A stretch of 12,633 bases of DNA from Lentisphaerota bacterium (lineage in GTDB: Bacteria > Verrucomicrobiota > Kiritimatiellia > JAAZAB01): NCBI GenBank assembly GCA_016182435.1, contig JACPGN010000161.1:1-12633 (forward strand). The letters run 5' to 3'. The notes beneath the pieces were generated by a model. The model did not search any database. It worked only from the letters and a program-made list of their open reading frames with translations, and had not been told where the DNA came from. Shown here piece by piece: positions 5,975-12,633 of the stretch. The translations under genes and the position numbers were made by a program. Positions within the stretch are counted from its first letter, which is position 1. Each line of letters begins with the position of its first letter.

Positions 5975-6754
5975 ATGAAGAGAAGTATGGCAATAACAGA
6001 AAAAACGATAGATATACCTACGAAGAAAGAGGTTGAAGAAGCACTTGATACGCTTTTTTCTCGTGTCCAACAGCGCGGTCCGGAAACCGTTGCCCGGTAT
6101 ATTCAGCCAACCGATCCTGATTTTCCCAGCCTGCGGATAGCGGACTATATATTCTACGAGTTTGAAGAACTGACGCAATTAGTCAAAGATTTCGAGAACA
6201 TTCTTTTCCAGACAAAAGAGAATGTTCGGACGGGAAAACTCAGAGAAACGGATGCTCAGGCTCGCATACTCAGGTTGATGCTTGTGACCTATCTTCAGGT
6301 GGTCGAGGCTGATTTTCCTTTGACTTTGATGTGGAACCTTTTGCGGCTCTTGCATGGAGAGGGCCCGTGTTGGGCATTTCGCATCCAAGGCAAAGATGGT
6401 AAAACCAAAACGTTGCAATACCCGCGGCAGAAATTGTGTGAATTGTGTAAGCTCTCAAATGATCTCGAATTGCCCATCGGTGGCCTGCTGAACTGCATAT
6501 ACAAGAATTTGCTCCGCAACGCTATTGCTCACGGCCAATTTGCAATACGTTGTGACGGACAACTTCTCCACCTCACGAAGGACTACTCGCCAACGTCAAG
6601 GAACAAGCCGAAGGAATTCTTTAAGAATGATAAGGCGGTTTGCACGACATATACATTTAAAGCAATTGCTTGTCTACATAAGATAACAATGGACTATTGG
6701 AATACTCTCCATGATCGCTTCGTAAGTCTATGGCACTGGACGAAAGTTGAGTGA
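5975..6754 (+). CDS. HEPN-domain-like protein (putative RNase or RNA-binding), second copy
   Basis: This 259-residue, mainly helical protein carries the HEPN-type motif NLLRNAIAHGQF (R181-N182 to H186), almost the same shape as the HLRDALAHGNI motif of the gene at 1777. The N-terminal half (about 17-125) has long amphipathic helices; a short basic hairpin (about 135-148, QGKDGKTKTLQY) precedes the motif helix. The C-terminal part has a beta-like IRCDGQLLHL segment and a closing helix (about 222-247). HEPN proteins with this motif are often RNases acting as toxins or defence effectors; activity here is inferred. The start may be ATG 5975 or ATG 5987; neither has a strong ribosome site. It begins 24 bp after the kinase/WD40 gene, and its stop overlaps the next start in GTGA (6751-6754), showing translational coupling. 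It is clearly A+T-rich compared with the genes downstream, hinting at separate acquisition. Confidence 0.7.
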   Translation: MKRSMAITEKTIDIPTKKEVEEALDTLFSRVQQRGPETVARYIQPTDPDFPSLRIADYIFYEFEELTQLVKDFENILFQTKENVRTGKLRETDAQARILRLMLVTYLQVVEADFPLTLMWNLLRLLHGEGPCWAFRIQGKDGKTKTLQYPRQKLCELCKLSNDLELPIGGLLNCIYKNLLRNAIAHGQFAIRCDGQLLHLTKDYSPTSRNKPKEFFKNDKAVCTTYTFKAIACLHKITMDYWNTLHDRFVSLWHWTKVE

Positions 6755-8163
6755 GCTTTGATCGGGTCAGGAATATGCGGTCAATGAGAAGAATCATGGG
6801 TAACACCGTCACATTGATCGTCACCGCTGGCCCGATGAAGGGAAAGCAATTTGCCTTCGAGGAACACGACACTTTTATTTTTGGGCGGCTGGAGGAATGC
6901 CACTGCTGTCTGCCGGACGACTCACAGGTGTCGCGGCGGCATTTCATCATCGAGGTGAATCCGCCGGATGCCCGTATTCGCGATTTTGGCAGTCTGAACG
7001 GCACGTATTTGAACGACAAGAAGATTGGCAGTCGGGAGAAAGGCGAGACACCGGAACAGGGTCAAAAGCGCAAATATACCGAGGTGGACCTGAGAGATGG
7101 CGACGTTCTTAAGGTCGGGCAATCGTTTCTTGCGGTCAAGATCGAGGCGGAGCAGGCCAAAGGGCCACTCCTGTGCAGTCAATGCGGGAAAGACGTGGCC
7201 GGCGAAGTTGGCGGCAAGAAATTAGGGGCATATATTTGCTTAGCCTGCCGGCAAAGCATGGAAGTGGATCCCGCGCAGATTCTGCTCGATATGCTGGCCA
7301 AGGCTGAGGGCAAGCCGGCCAGCAAGGATGGCCTGCCGGTCATCGCAGGGTTTCGGATTGTTAAACGGATCGGTATTGGCGGCTTTGGCGCCGTCTATCT
7401 GGCGGAACGCGAAACCGATAAACAGAAGGTCGCCATCAAGGTCATGCTGGCCCGCGTTGCGGTGGATGACGATGCGCGCCAGAAATTCATGCAGGAGATC
7501 AACCTCCTGAAAGACCTGCAGCATGAGCACATTGTGACCCTGTTCGATTCCGGTGCGGTTGGCGGCGCGTTCTACTTTGTGATGGAGCTCTGTCCGGGTG
7601 GAAGCGTGGCCGATTACATGGCGGCCAAGGGCGGCACACTCCCGGTGGCCATGGTCCTGCCGATAATGGTACAAGCCCTGAAAGGACTGGCCTTTGCGCA
7701 TAGCAAAGGCGTTGTTCACCGCGATCTCAAGCCATCGAATATCCTGCTCTCAGGTACGCCATCAAAGCCGCAGGCAAAGATTGCCGATCTTGGATTGGCC
7801 AAGAACTTTGATAAGGCGGGGTTCAGCGGGATGACCGTTACCGGGGCGTTCGCCGGAACGCCAATCTACATGCCCAAGGAGCAGATCACGAACTTCAAGT
7901 ATGTGAAACCGGTGACGGATGTCTGGAGCATTGGGGCGACGTTCTACAACATGCTGACCGGCCAGACACCCCGCGATTTCCCGAGAGGCAGCGATCCGAT
8001 GGAGATAATTCTACGGGGTGAAATCATACCCATCCGCAAACGGGACAACCGGATCACCCGCGAATTGGCGGAAGTCATAGACAAGGCCATTCAGGCAAGC
8101 CCCAAGGATCGGTATCAGGACGCCCAGGAGATGCTTGCGGCCTTGAATAATGTGGAGTCATGA
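6751..8163 (+). CDS. FHA / zinc-ribbon / Ser/Thr kinase protein
   Basis: This protein has 470 residues from GTG 6751, with in-frame ATGs at 6775, 6784 and 6796; the last would begin MGNTVTL, directly at the FHA domain. The FHA domain (about 19-130) has GR 45-46, SRRH 61-64 and SLNG 81-84, the residues that hold phosphothreonine. A zinc ribbon follows with C142-x2-C145 and C163-x2-C166. The kinase domain (about 199-465) has G-loop GIGGFGAVY 208-216, K230, HRDLKPSN 323-330, DLG 346-348 in place of DFG, PKEQ 375-378 where APE/SPEQ is usual, and D390. All catalytic residues are present, so it is probably active. There is no membrane segment, unlike PknB-type receptors. Role: reading phosphothreonine marks (perhaps those of the kinase at 2729) and adding more. 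It is overlapped by 4 bp at both ends (GTGA 6751-6754, ATGA 8160-8163), so it is stoichiometrically linked with its neighbours. Confidence 0.93.
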   Translation: MSFDRVRNMRSMRRIMGNTVTLIVTAGPMKGKQFAFEEHDTFIFGRLEECHCCLPDDSQVSRRHFIIEVNPPDARIRDFGSLNGTYLNDKKIGSREKGETPEQGQKRKYTEVDLRDGDVLKVGQSFLAVKIEAEQAKGPLLCSQCGKDVAGEVGGKKLGAYICLACRQSMEVDPAQILLDMLAKAEGKPASKDGLPVIAGFRIVKRIGIGGFGAVYLAERETDKQKVAIKVMLARVAVDDDARQKFMQEINLLKDLQHEHIVTLFDSGAVGGAFYFVMELCPGGSVADYMAAKGGTLPVAMVLPIMVQALKGLAFAHSKGVVHRDLKPSNILLSGTPSKPQAKIADLGLAKNFDKAGFSGMTVTGAFAGTPIYMPKEQITNFKYVKPVTDVWSIGATFYNMLTGQTPRDFPRGSDPMEIILRGEIIPIRKRDNRITRELAEVIDKAIQASPKDRYQDAQEMLAALNNVES

Positions 8164-8945
8164 TATCCTCGCCTTCCAGCACACAGCAGATAGCGCCCGT
8201 TGTCGCAGTGGGATGTACCGACATTGGATGCGTGCGCAAGGAGAATCAGGACACATGGCTGGTTGATGAAGAACAAGGGATTTTTGTCGTTTCCGATGGT
8301 GTTGGCGGCGGGCCTGCCGGTGGTACGGCATCGCAGATGGTGACATCCACATTACCCCGCCTAATTGCTCAACAAAGCACAGGAATGCCTCAAAGACCAA
8401 GGGGGCGGGCAGTTCGTTGTGTGCTTCGGGATTCTGTGCTGGAACTCAGCCGCGACATACGCAAGGTCGGCGAAAATGATCCTGGACGCAAAGGCATGGG
8501 CGCGACGGCTGTCGCGATATGGCTCCGGTGGCCATTTGCGTATATTGCACACATGGGCGATAGCCGGGCGTATCTCTTCCGTGCTGGAATCCTCATGCCA
8601 CTGACGTCTGATCACTCAATCGTGGCTCTGCTCTTGCGGAACGGGGAGATTACCGCTGAAGAGGTGCAAAATCATCCGGCTCGGAACCGTTTGACGCGGT
8701 TTGTTGGCATGGATGGAGATGTCTATCCTGAGACGCAATCGCTCCGTCTGAAAGCCGGCGATAGGCTCTTGCTCTGCACGGACGGCCTTTGGTCTGCCGC
8801 CTCTGACGCTGAAATGAAAGAGTTGCTTTTAAGTCATTCTGATCCCAGAAAAGCCTGCCGCGAGTTGGTTGCTCTGGCGAAGCGACACGGCGGACGGGAC
8901 AACATAACAGCGGTGGTTGTCTCGATCAGTGAGGTAAAACGATGA
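8160..8945 (+). CDS. PP2C-family protein phosphatase (Ser/Thr)
   Basis: This 261-residue protein is the usual size for a stand-alone bacterial PP2C/PPM phosphatase, which removes phosphate from Ser/Thr using two metal ions. All motifs are present in order: ENQD 28-31, SDGVGG 45-50, GMGATAV 112-118, GDSRAY 133-138, DHS 151-153, CTDGLW 206-211 and GRDNIT 245-250, so the metal-binding aspartates (D31, D46, D208, D247) are intact and the enzyme is expected to be active. It is soluble, with no signal peptide or membrane anchor. It overlaps the FHA-kinase stop by ATGA at 8160-8163 and the Clp gene start by ATGA at 8942-8945. The obvious partner is the adjoining kinase, and perhaps the kinase at 2729. 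The kinase-FHA-PP2C grouping recalls the threonine phosphorylation control of type VI secretion, but no secretion genes are here. Confidence 0.96.
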   Translation: MISSPSSTQQIAPVVAVGCTDIGCVRKENQDTWLVDEEQGIFVVSDGVGGGPAGGTASQMVTSTLPRLIAQQSTGMPQRPRGRAVRCVLRDSVLELSRDIRKVGENDPGRKGMGATAVAIWLRWPFAYIAHMGDSRAYLFRAGILMPLTSDHSIVALLLRNGEITAEEVQNHPARNRLTRFVGMDGDVYPETQSLRLKAGDRLLLCTDGLWSAASDAEMKELLLSHSDPRKACRELVALAKRHGGRDNITAVVVSISEVKR

Positions 8946-11305
8946 AACATTCCATGGCGGTAGATCTGCTTTGGCGCATGGCGGTTCAAGAGGCGGCGGC
9001 ATCTCGCCACGAGTTCGTTGAACCGGAACATTTCTTTGAGGCGATTACCAAAGGCAAGGACTTCACCGGGAAAAAGACGCTTAACGAACTGCGCGAGCGT
9101 GGTATTGATGTTGATGTGCTCTCCAATGAGCTTCGGGTGGTGCCGAAGGCGCTTGAACAGGTCGGGATCAACCTATCCGAAATCCGACGGCTGACGCGGA
9201 CTCTTTTGGGCTCCGGAGACCATGACCATGCGCCTGGCCTGGTGTTTCACCGCTCCGATTGCACGCGCAAGTTATTTGATGAGGCGGCGAAAGTAGCGGA
9301 AGCGGCGCATTGTCCTTTGATTACCGCAGGAACACTATTTATTGCCCTGCTGTCCGATGGCGAGTCGCTGACCTGCAAAGCGATTCGGGAAAAGGGCGGT
9401 GATCCGGATAAGCTGAAGGCTGAAGTCGCGCAACGTATGGCGCAACCAGAGCAGCCGCAGGCGGCAGGTGAAGCCGGGGATTCCGGCGCCGCCGTGCCCG
9501 GTTCGATCCTTGGGCGGTTCGGACGAGATCTCACGGCTGAAGCCCGCGCTGGCACGTTACCTCCGGTAATTGGACGCAGGAAGGAGATTCTGCAGGTCAT
9601 TCAGACGCTGGCCAGGAACACAAAGAACAATCCGCTTCTCGTCGGGGAGCCGGGAGTGGGCAAGACCGCGATAGTCGAGGCGTTGGCGCAACGCATAGCG
9701 CTTGGGAAAGACACCAAAGTTTTGGGAGGCAAGCGCCTGATCGAACTCAACATGGGCGCACTGGTGGCCGGGACGAAGTACCGGGGCGAGTTTGAGGAAC
9801 GTTTGAAGAAGCTCTTGGCTGAAGTTAAAGCGGACCCGAAGCTGATTTTGTTCATTGACGAGATTCACACCATGATTGGCGCGGGGGACCGCCAGGGAGG
9901 GCTGGACGCGGCCAACCTTATGAAGCCGGCCCTCGCCCGAGGCGAGTTCGTTTGTATCGGTGCGACCACTACAGACGAATACCGTAAGCATATTGAAAAA
10001 GACCCCGCTCTGGAACGTCGGTTTGAGAAGATTGTTATCCCGGAGCCAAGTCGCGATGAGGCTGTGCAGATTCTCGAAGGGCTTCGCAAACGATTCGAAG
10101 AGCACCACCATCTCAGTATCTCCGATGGCGCGGTAAAGGCCGCCGTGGACCTCTCCATCCGCTTTGACTTGGATCACCGGTTGCCGGACAAGGCGATTGA
10201 TCTCATTGATCGTGCCTGTGCCCAGCTTTGTGTTCCAGAATTGAGCATTCGGAGCGATAAGCCTGGGGAGAGAATGGGCACGGTTACGGATACGGCCATT
10301 GCCGCTGTGTTGTCGGATAAACTGGGCATTCCGGAAGACCTGATCGCCGGCGAGTTGCGAGGCGACGCCAAGTCAAAGCTGGTGGGCTTGAAGGATCGGC
10401 TTGCTTCGCGTGTAATCGGTCAGGAAGAGGCCATTCGGTGCGTGAGCGAACGCCTCATGCTCGCTCATGCGGCATTGGCCGACCGCCGTGGACCGCTCGG
10501 TGTGTTCCTTTTCATGGGACCGTCCGGGGTCGGGAAGACCGAACTGGCTCGCGCGCTCGCCAACGAACTATTCGGGTCAGAGCGGGCGATGATCCGCCTT
10601 GATATGTCCGAATATATGGAACAACACAGTGTTTCACGGCTTGTCGGTTCGCCGCCTGGGTATATCGGACACGATGAAGATGGGCAATTGACCGGCAGAC
10701 TGAGAACAACGCCCTACGCGATTGTCCTGCTGGACGAGATCGAAAAGGCGCATCCTCGCGTTTCCGATCTGTTTCTTCAGGTCTTTGACGATGGACGTCT
10801 GACCGATGCCAAGGGGCGCACCGTGGACGCCAAGAACGCGGTGTTCATCATGACTTCTAATCTTGGGGTAAGCCCCTTGGCAAAGGGCAAGCGATTGGGG
10901 TTCAATGCCGGCGCGGATACCGGCGAAAAAGAATCCGCATTGCCAGTCACCGAGGAGTTAAAAAAGCACTTTCAACCGGAATTGATCAACCGTATAGACG
11001 AGGTGATTGTGTTCTCACCGCTCAGTTCACAGAGTGTCGCGACCATTGCTAAATCGCGCCTGAAGGCCCTGGCCAAGTCGGTTGAAGCTAAACACAACAT
11101 CGCGTTCCTGTATGACGAAACTGTTGTAGAGGTATTGAGCGAGGAGGGGTACAGCGGGGAATATGGCGCAAGACATCTGGACCGCGTGATCGAAAAGTTG
11201 ATTGAGATCCCCTTGACCCGGATGCTGGTTAACCATCCGCGAAGTTCAATGAAAACAATTCGGTGTTTGGTTAAAAAAGGCGTCATTTCGATCAGATACG
11301 AGTGA
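8942..11305 (+). CDS. Clp/Hsp100 AAA+ unfoldase, ClpA/ClpC-like without a middle domain
   Basis: This is a 787-residue two-ring ATPase that threads and unfolds proteins. The N-domain has two Clp-N repeats (about 5-85 and 95-165). D1: Walker A GEPGVGKT 235-242, Walker [10 protein letters not shown] 301-309, pore loop near KYRGE 279-283, and an arginine finger in LERRF 357-361. D2: Walker A GPSGVGKT 526-533, pore loop GYIG 573-576, Walker [12 protein letters not shown] 594-604. Only about 20 residues stand where ClpB or ClpC have a middle domain, as in ClpA. RLGFN (651-655) lies where ClpC has VGF, the ClpP-docking loop, so it may feed ClpP rather than act as a disaggregase; no clpP is in the window. 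It is the last gene of the overlapping set and presumably the effector or remodelling arm that acts on a phospho-regulated target. It is not typical housekeeping clpB (shorter, no coiled coil). Confidence 0.94.
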   Translation: MKHSMAVDLLWRMAVQEAAASRHEFVEPEHFFEAITKGKDFTGKKTLNELRERGIDVDVLSNELRVVPKALEQVGINLSEIRRLTRTLLGSGDHDHAPGLVFHRSDCTRKLFDEAAKVAEAAHCPLITAGTLFIALLSDGESLTCKAIREKGGDPDKLKAEVAQRMAQPEQPQAAGEAGDSGAAVPGSILGRFGRDLTAEARAGTLPPVIGRRKEILQVIQTLARNTKNNPLLVGEPGVGKTAIVEALAQRIALGKDTKVLGGKRLIELNMGALVAGTKYRGEFEERLKKLLAEVKADPKLILFIDEIHTMIGAGDRQGGLDAANLMKPALARGEFVCIGATTTDEYRKHIEKDPALERRFEKIVIPEPSRDEAVQILEGLRKRFEEHHHLSISDGAVKAAVDLSIRFDLDHRLPDKAIDLIDRACAQLCVPELSIRSDKPGERMGTVTDTAIAAVLSDKLGIPEDLIAGELRGDAKSKLVGLKDRLASRVIGQEEAIRCVSERLMLAHAALADRRGPLGVFLFMGPSGVGKTELARALANELFGSERAMIRLDMSEYMEQHSVSRLVGSPPGYIGHDEDGQLTGRLRTTPYAIVLLDEIEKAHPRVSDLFLQVFDDGRLTDAKGRTVDAKNAVFIMTSNLGVSPLAKGKRLGFNAGADTGEKESALPVTEELKKHFQPELINRIDEVIVFSPLSSQSVATIAKSRLKALAKSVEAKHNIAFLYDETVVEVLSEEGYSGEYGARHLDRVIEKLIEIPLTRMLVNHPRSSMKTIRCLVKKGVISIRYE

Positions 11306-11377
11306 TATCCCCAAAATTGAACTTTTAGGGCTGTCTTAAAGCCAAGAATTTATTGCTGTCACGTATTCTTATCATCC

Positions 11378-12633
11378 ATGCCCCCGATTGCCAAAGTAGT
11401 GGTGGAAATTGCCCTGGACCGTGAATTCGATTACCGGGTGCCCGCGGAGCTTAGCGCGAGCGTGCGGTTGGGTTCGCGCGTGCAAGTGCCTTTCGGCCGC
11501 ACAACCGCCCGCGGCTACGTGGTCGGCTTCGCCGACCATTCCATGCGAACCGACCTCAAATCCATCGCCGCGCTTATCAGCCCTAAGCCGCTGCTCACCG
11601 AGACTATGCTGAAACTGGCCCGCTGGATGGCGGATTATTACGCCGCTACCATTGAGCAGGCCATTCGCACTCTCCTGCCCTGCGCCGTCCGGCGCAAGGG
11701 CGCGGGCTTCCGCGAACGGACGCTCGTGAGCCTGGCAAAGGCGTTGCCGGACAAGTCCGCGCTGGCGGCGTTGCGTCAGCGCGCGCCCTCCCAGGCGGCG
11801 ATTATAGAGATCCTGCAGCGGGAAGGCGAGCTGCCGCTGGCGGCTCTGGCCCGCGCGGCCCGGACGACGAGCGCAACCATTAAAAGTCTGGCGGAAAAAA
11901 AGATGGTCGTTCTTACGCGCGCGACCGCCTGGCGCGATCCATTGGCCGACCAGGTGATTCTGCCGACCGAGCCCCTGACGCTTTTCCCTGAGCAGGCCAC
12001 GGCACTGGGTCTGGTTAAGCAATCCGTTATTACGCTGCGACCGAGCGTGGTGCTGTTGCACGGTGTGACTGGCTCTGGCAAAACGGAGGTCTACCTGCAG
12101 GCCATCCGCTTTTGTCTCGACCAGGGCCGCGGCGCCATCGTGCTCGTGCCGGAAATAGCGCTTACGCCCCAGACGGTGGAACGGTTCCGTAGCCGGTTCG
12201 GCGAAGCCATCGCCGTGTTGCATAGTCATTTATCTGACGGCGAACGGCATGATGAGTGGTATCGTATCTATGAAGGCCAGGCCCGGGTTGTAATCGGCGC
12301 GCGCTCGGCCCTCTTTGCGCCGGTCGAGCGGCTGGGCCTGATTGTGGTGGATGAGGAGCACGAGAGCAGTTACAAGCAGGCCGAGACGCCGCGCTATAAC
12401 GCGCGCGACGTGGCCGTCATGCGCGCCCACCTGGAGAGCTGCGCCGTGTTGTTGGGCTCGGCCTCGCCGGCGCTGGAATCCTTTTGTAACGCGCGCAACG
12501 GCAAATACGCGCTGGCTGAGCTTACCCACCGCGTGGACCACCGCCAGATGCCGCGCGTGCGGATTGTGGATCTGCGCCGGGAAGCGGAAGCCACCGCCGG
12601 AACGATCGGCATTTTTTCCCGCGAGCTGGTGGA
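11378..12633 (+). CDS. priA: Primosomal protein N' (PriA replication-restart helicase), 5' part
   Basis: The frame is open from ATG 11378 to the window edge (418 codons), so roughly the first half to three-fifths of a protein that is usually about 730 residues. The N-terminal DNA-binding domain starts PPIAKVVVEIALDREFDY, with VPFGRTTARGYVVG soon after, as in PriA. The helicase core has Walker A GVTGSGKTEVYL (from residue 229), LVPEIALTPQT, HSHLSDGERHDEW, GARSALFAP and the DEEH box (325-328) followed by ESSYKQ. PriA recognises stalled or repaired forks and loads the replicative helicase. The zinc-binding and C-terminal helicase parts lie beyond the window. The codons are G+C-rich compared with the HEPN genes. 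It begins 72 bp after the Clp gene on the same strand; no clear terminator or promoter separates them, but it is a housekeeping gene and probably not part of the signalling module. Confidence 0.97.
   Translation, partial: MPPIAKVVVEIALDREFDYRVPAELSASVRLGSRVQVPFGRTTARGYVVGFADHSMRTDLKSIAALISPKPLLTETMLKLARWMADYYAATIEQAIRTLLPCAVRRKGAGFRERTLVSLAKALPDKSALAALRQRAPSQAAIIEILQREGELPLAALARAARTTSATIKSLAEKKMVVLTRATAWRDPLADQVILPTEPLTLFPEQATALGLVKQSVITLRPSVVLLHGVTGSGKTEVYLQAIRFCLDQGRGAIVLVPEIALTPQTVERFRSRFGEAIAVLHSHLSDGERHDEWYRIYEGQARVVIGARSALFAPVERLGLIVVDEEHESSYKQAETPRYNARDVAVMRAHLESCAVLLGSASPALESFCNARNGKYALAELTHRVDHRQMPRVRIVDLRREAEATAGTIGIFSRELV

Noticed and set aside
6751..11305. Type VI secretion threonine-phosphorylation locus
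   Set aside because: The kinase, FHA, PP2C and Clp set is reminiscent, but no Tss, Hcp, VgrG or membrane-complex gene is present and the kinase has no membrane anchor.
11325..11350. Terminator after the Clp gene
   Set aside because: The only stem is GGCT/AGCC with a weak extension and no T-tract, too poor to call.
11372..12229. Long minus-strand open frame of 285 codons
   Set aside because: It lies opposite priA, which has clear helicase motifs; the minus frame shows no recognisable protein pattern and is a shadow in G+C-rich DNA.
1..12633. tRNA or rRNA genes, insertion-sequence transposases, integrases
   Set aside because: No cloverleaf with T-loop pattern, no rRNA core sequence and no transposase or integrase motif was seen.

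Overview
This window looks like chromosome from a free-living bacterium rich in eukaryote-like signalling genes (Ser/Thr kinases, WD40, FHA, PP2C and ankyrin proteins). The style of the kinases, together with a nested inverted-repeat element at 375-501 whose arms contain CGCCCTACC/GGTAGGGCG, suggests the PVC superphylum, possibly Kiritimatiellota or Lentisphaerota. That placement is recalled from general familiarity with such genomes and was not tested here.

Layout. (1) At 1-274 on the minus strand is the N-terminal part of a P-loop ATPase of the archaeal-ATPase/DUF234-like type. Its upstream region carries three TTACnGTAA palindromes exactly 15 bp apart. (2) About 340-1168 is a gene-poor stretch holding a nested inverted-repeat element (375-501), smaller repeats, one doubtful 51-residue ORF (780-935), a perfect 14-bp-stem hairpin (888-930) and the 5' stump of a Ser/Thr kinase gene (961-1119). 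(3) 1169-1657 is a small ankyrin-repeat protein. (4) 1777-11305 is a same-strand run of seven genes: a HEPN-like protein, a 97-residue unknown, a 1073-residue kinase/TPR/WD40 protein, a second HEPN-like protein, an FHA/zinc-ribbon/kinase protein, a PP2C phosphatase and a Clp/Hsp100 ATPase. The last four genes are joined by 4-bp GTGA/ATGA overlaps, so they are almost certainly co-translated. (5) From 11378 to the window edge is the 5' part of priA, a housekeeping replication-restart helicase that is probably unrelated to the module.

How the parts may work together (inference). The two HEPN-like proteins carry R-[DN]-A-x-A-H motifs of the Rx4-6H type used by many toxin and defence RNases. They flank a large kinase whose WD40 array is homogenised at DNA level, as expected of a sensor that diversifies by recombination. 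The FHA-kinase and PP2C give a phospho-threonine reader/writer and an eraser. The Clp ATPase would unfold or deliver a phospho-marked target, perhaps to ClpP, since it has an LGF tripeptide where ClpC has VGF. The whole resembles the regulated NTP-dependent conflict systems described in multicellular and complex bacteria. I do not recognise this exact combination as a named system.
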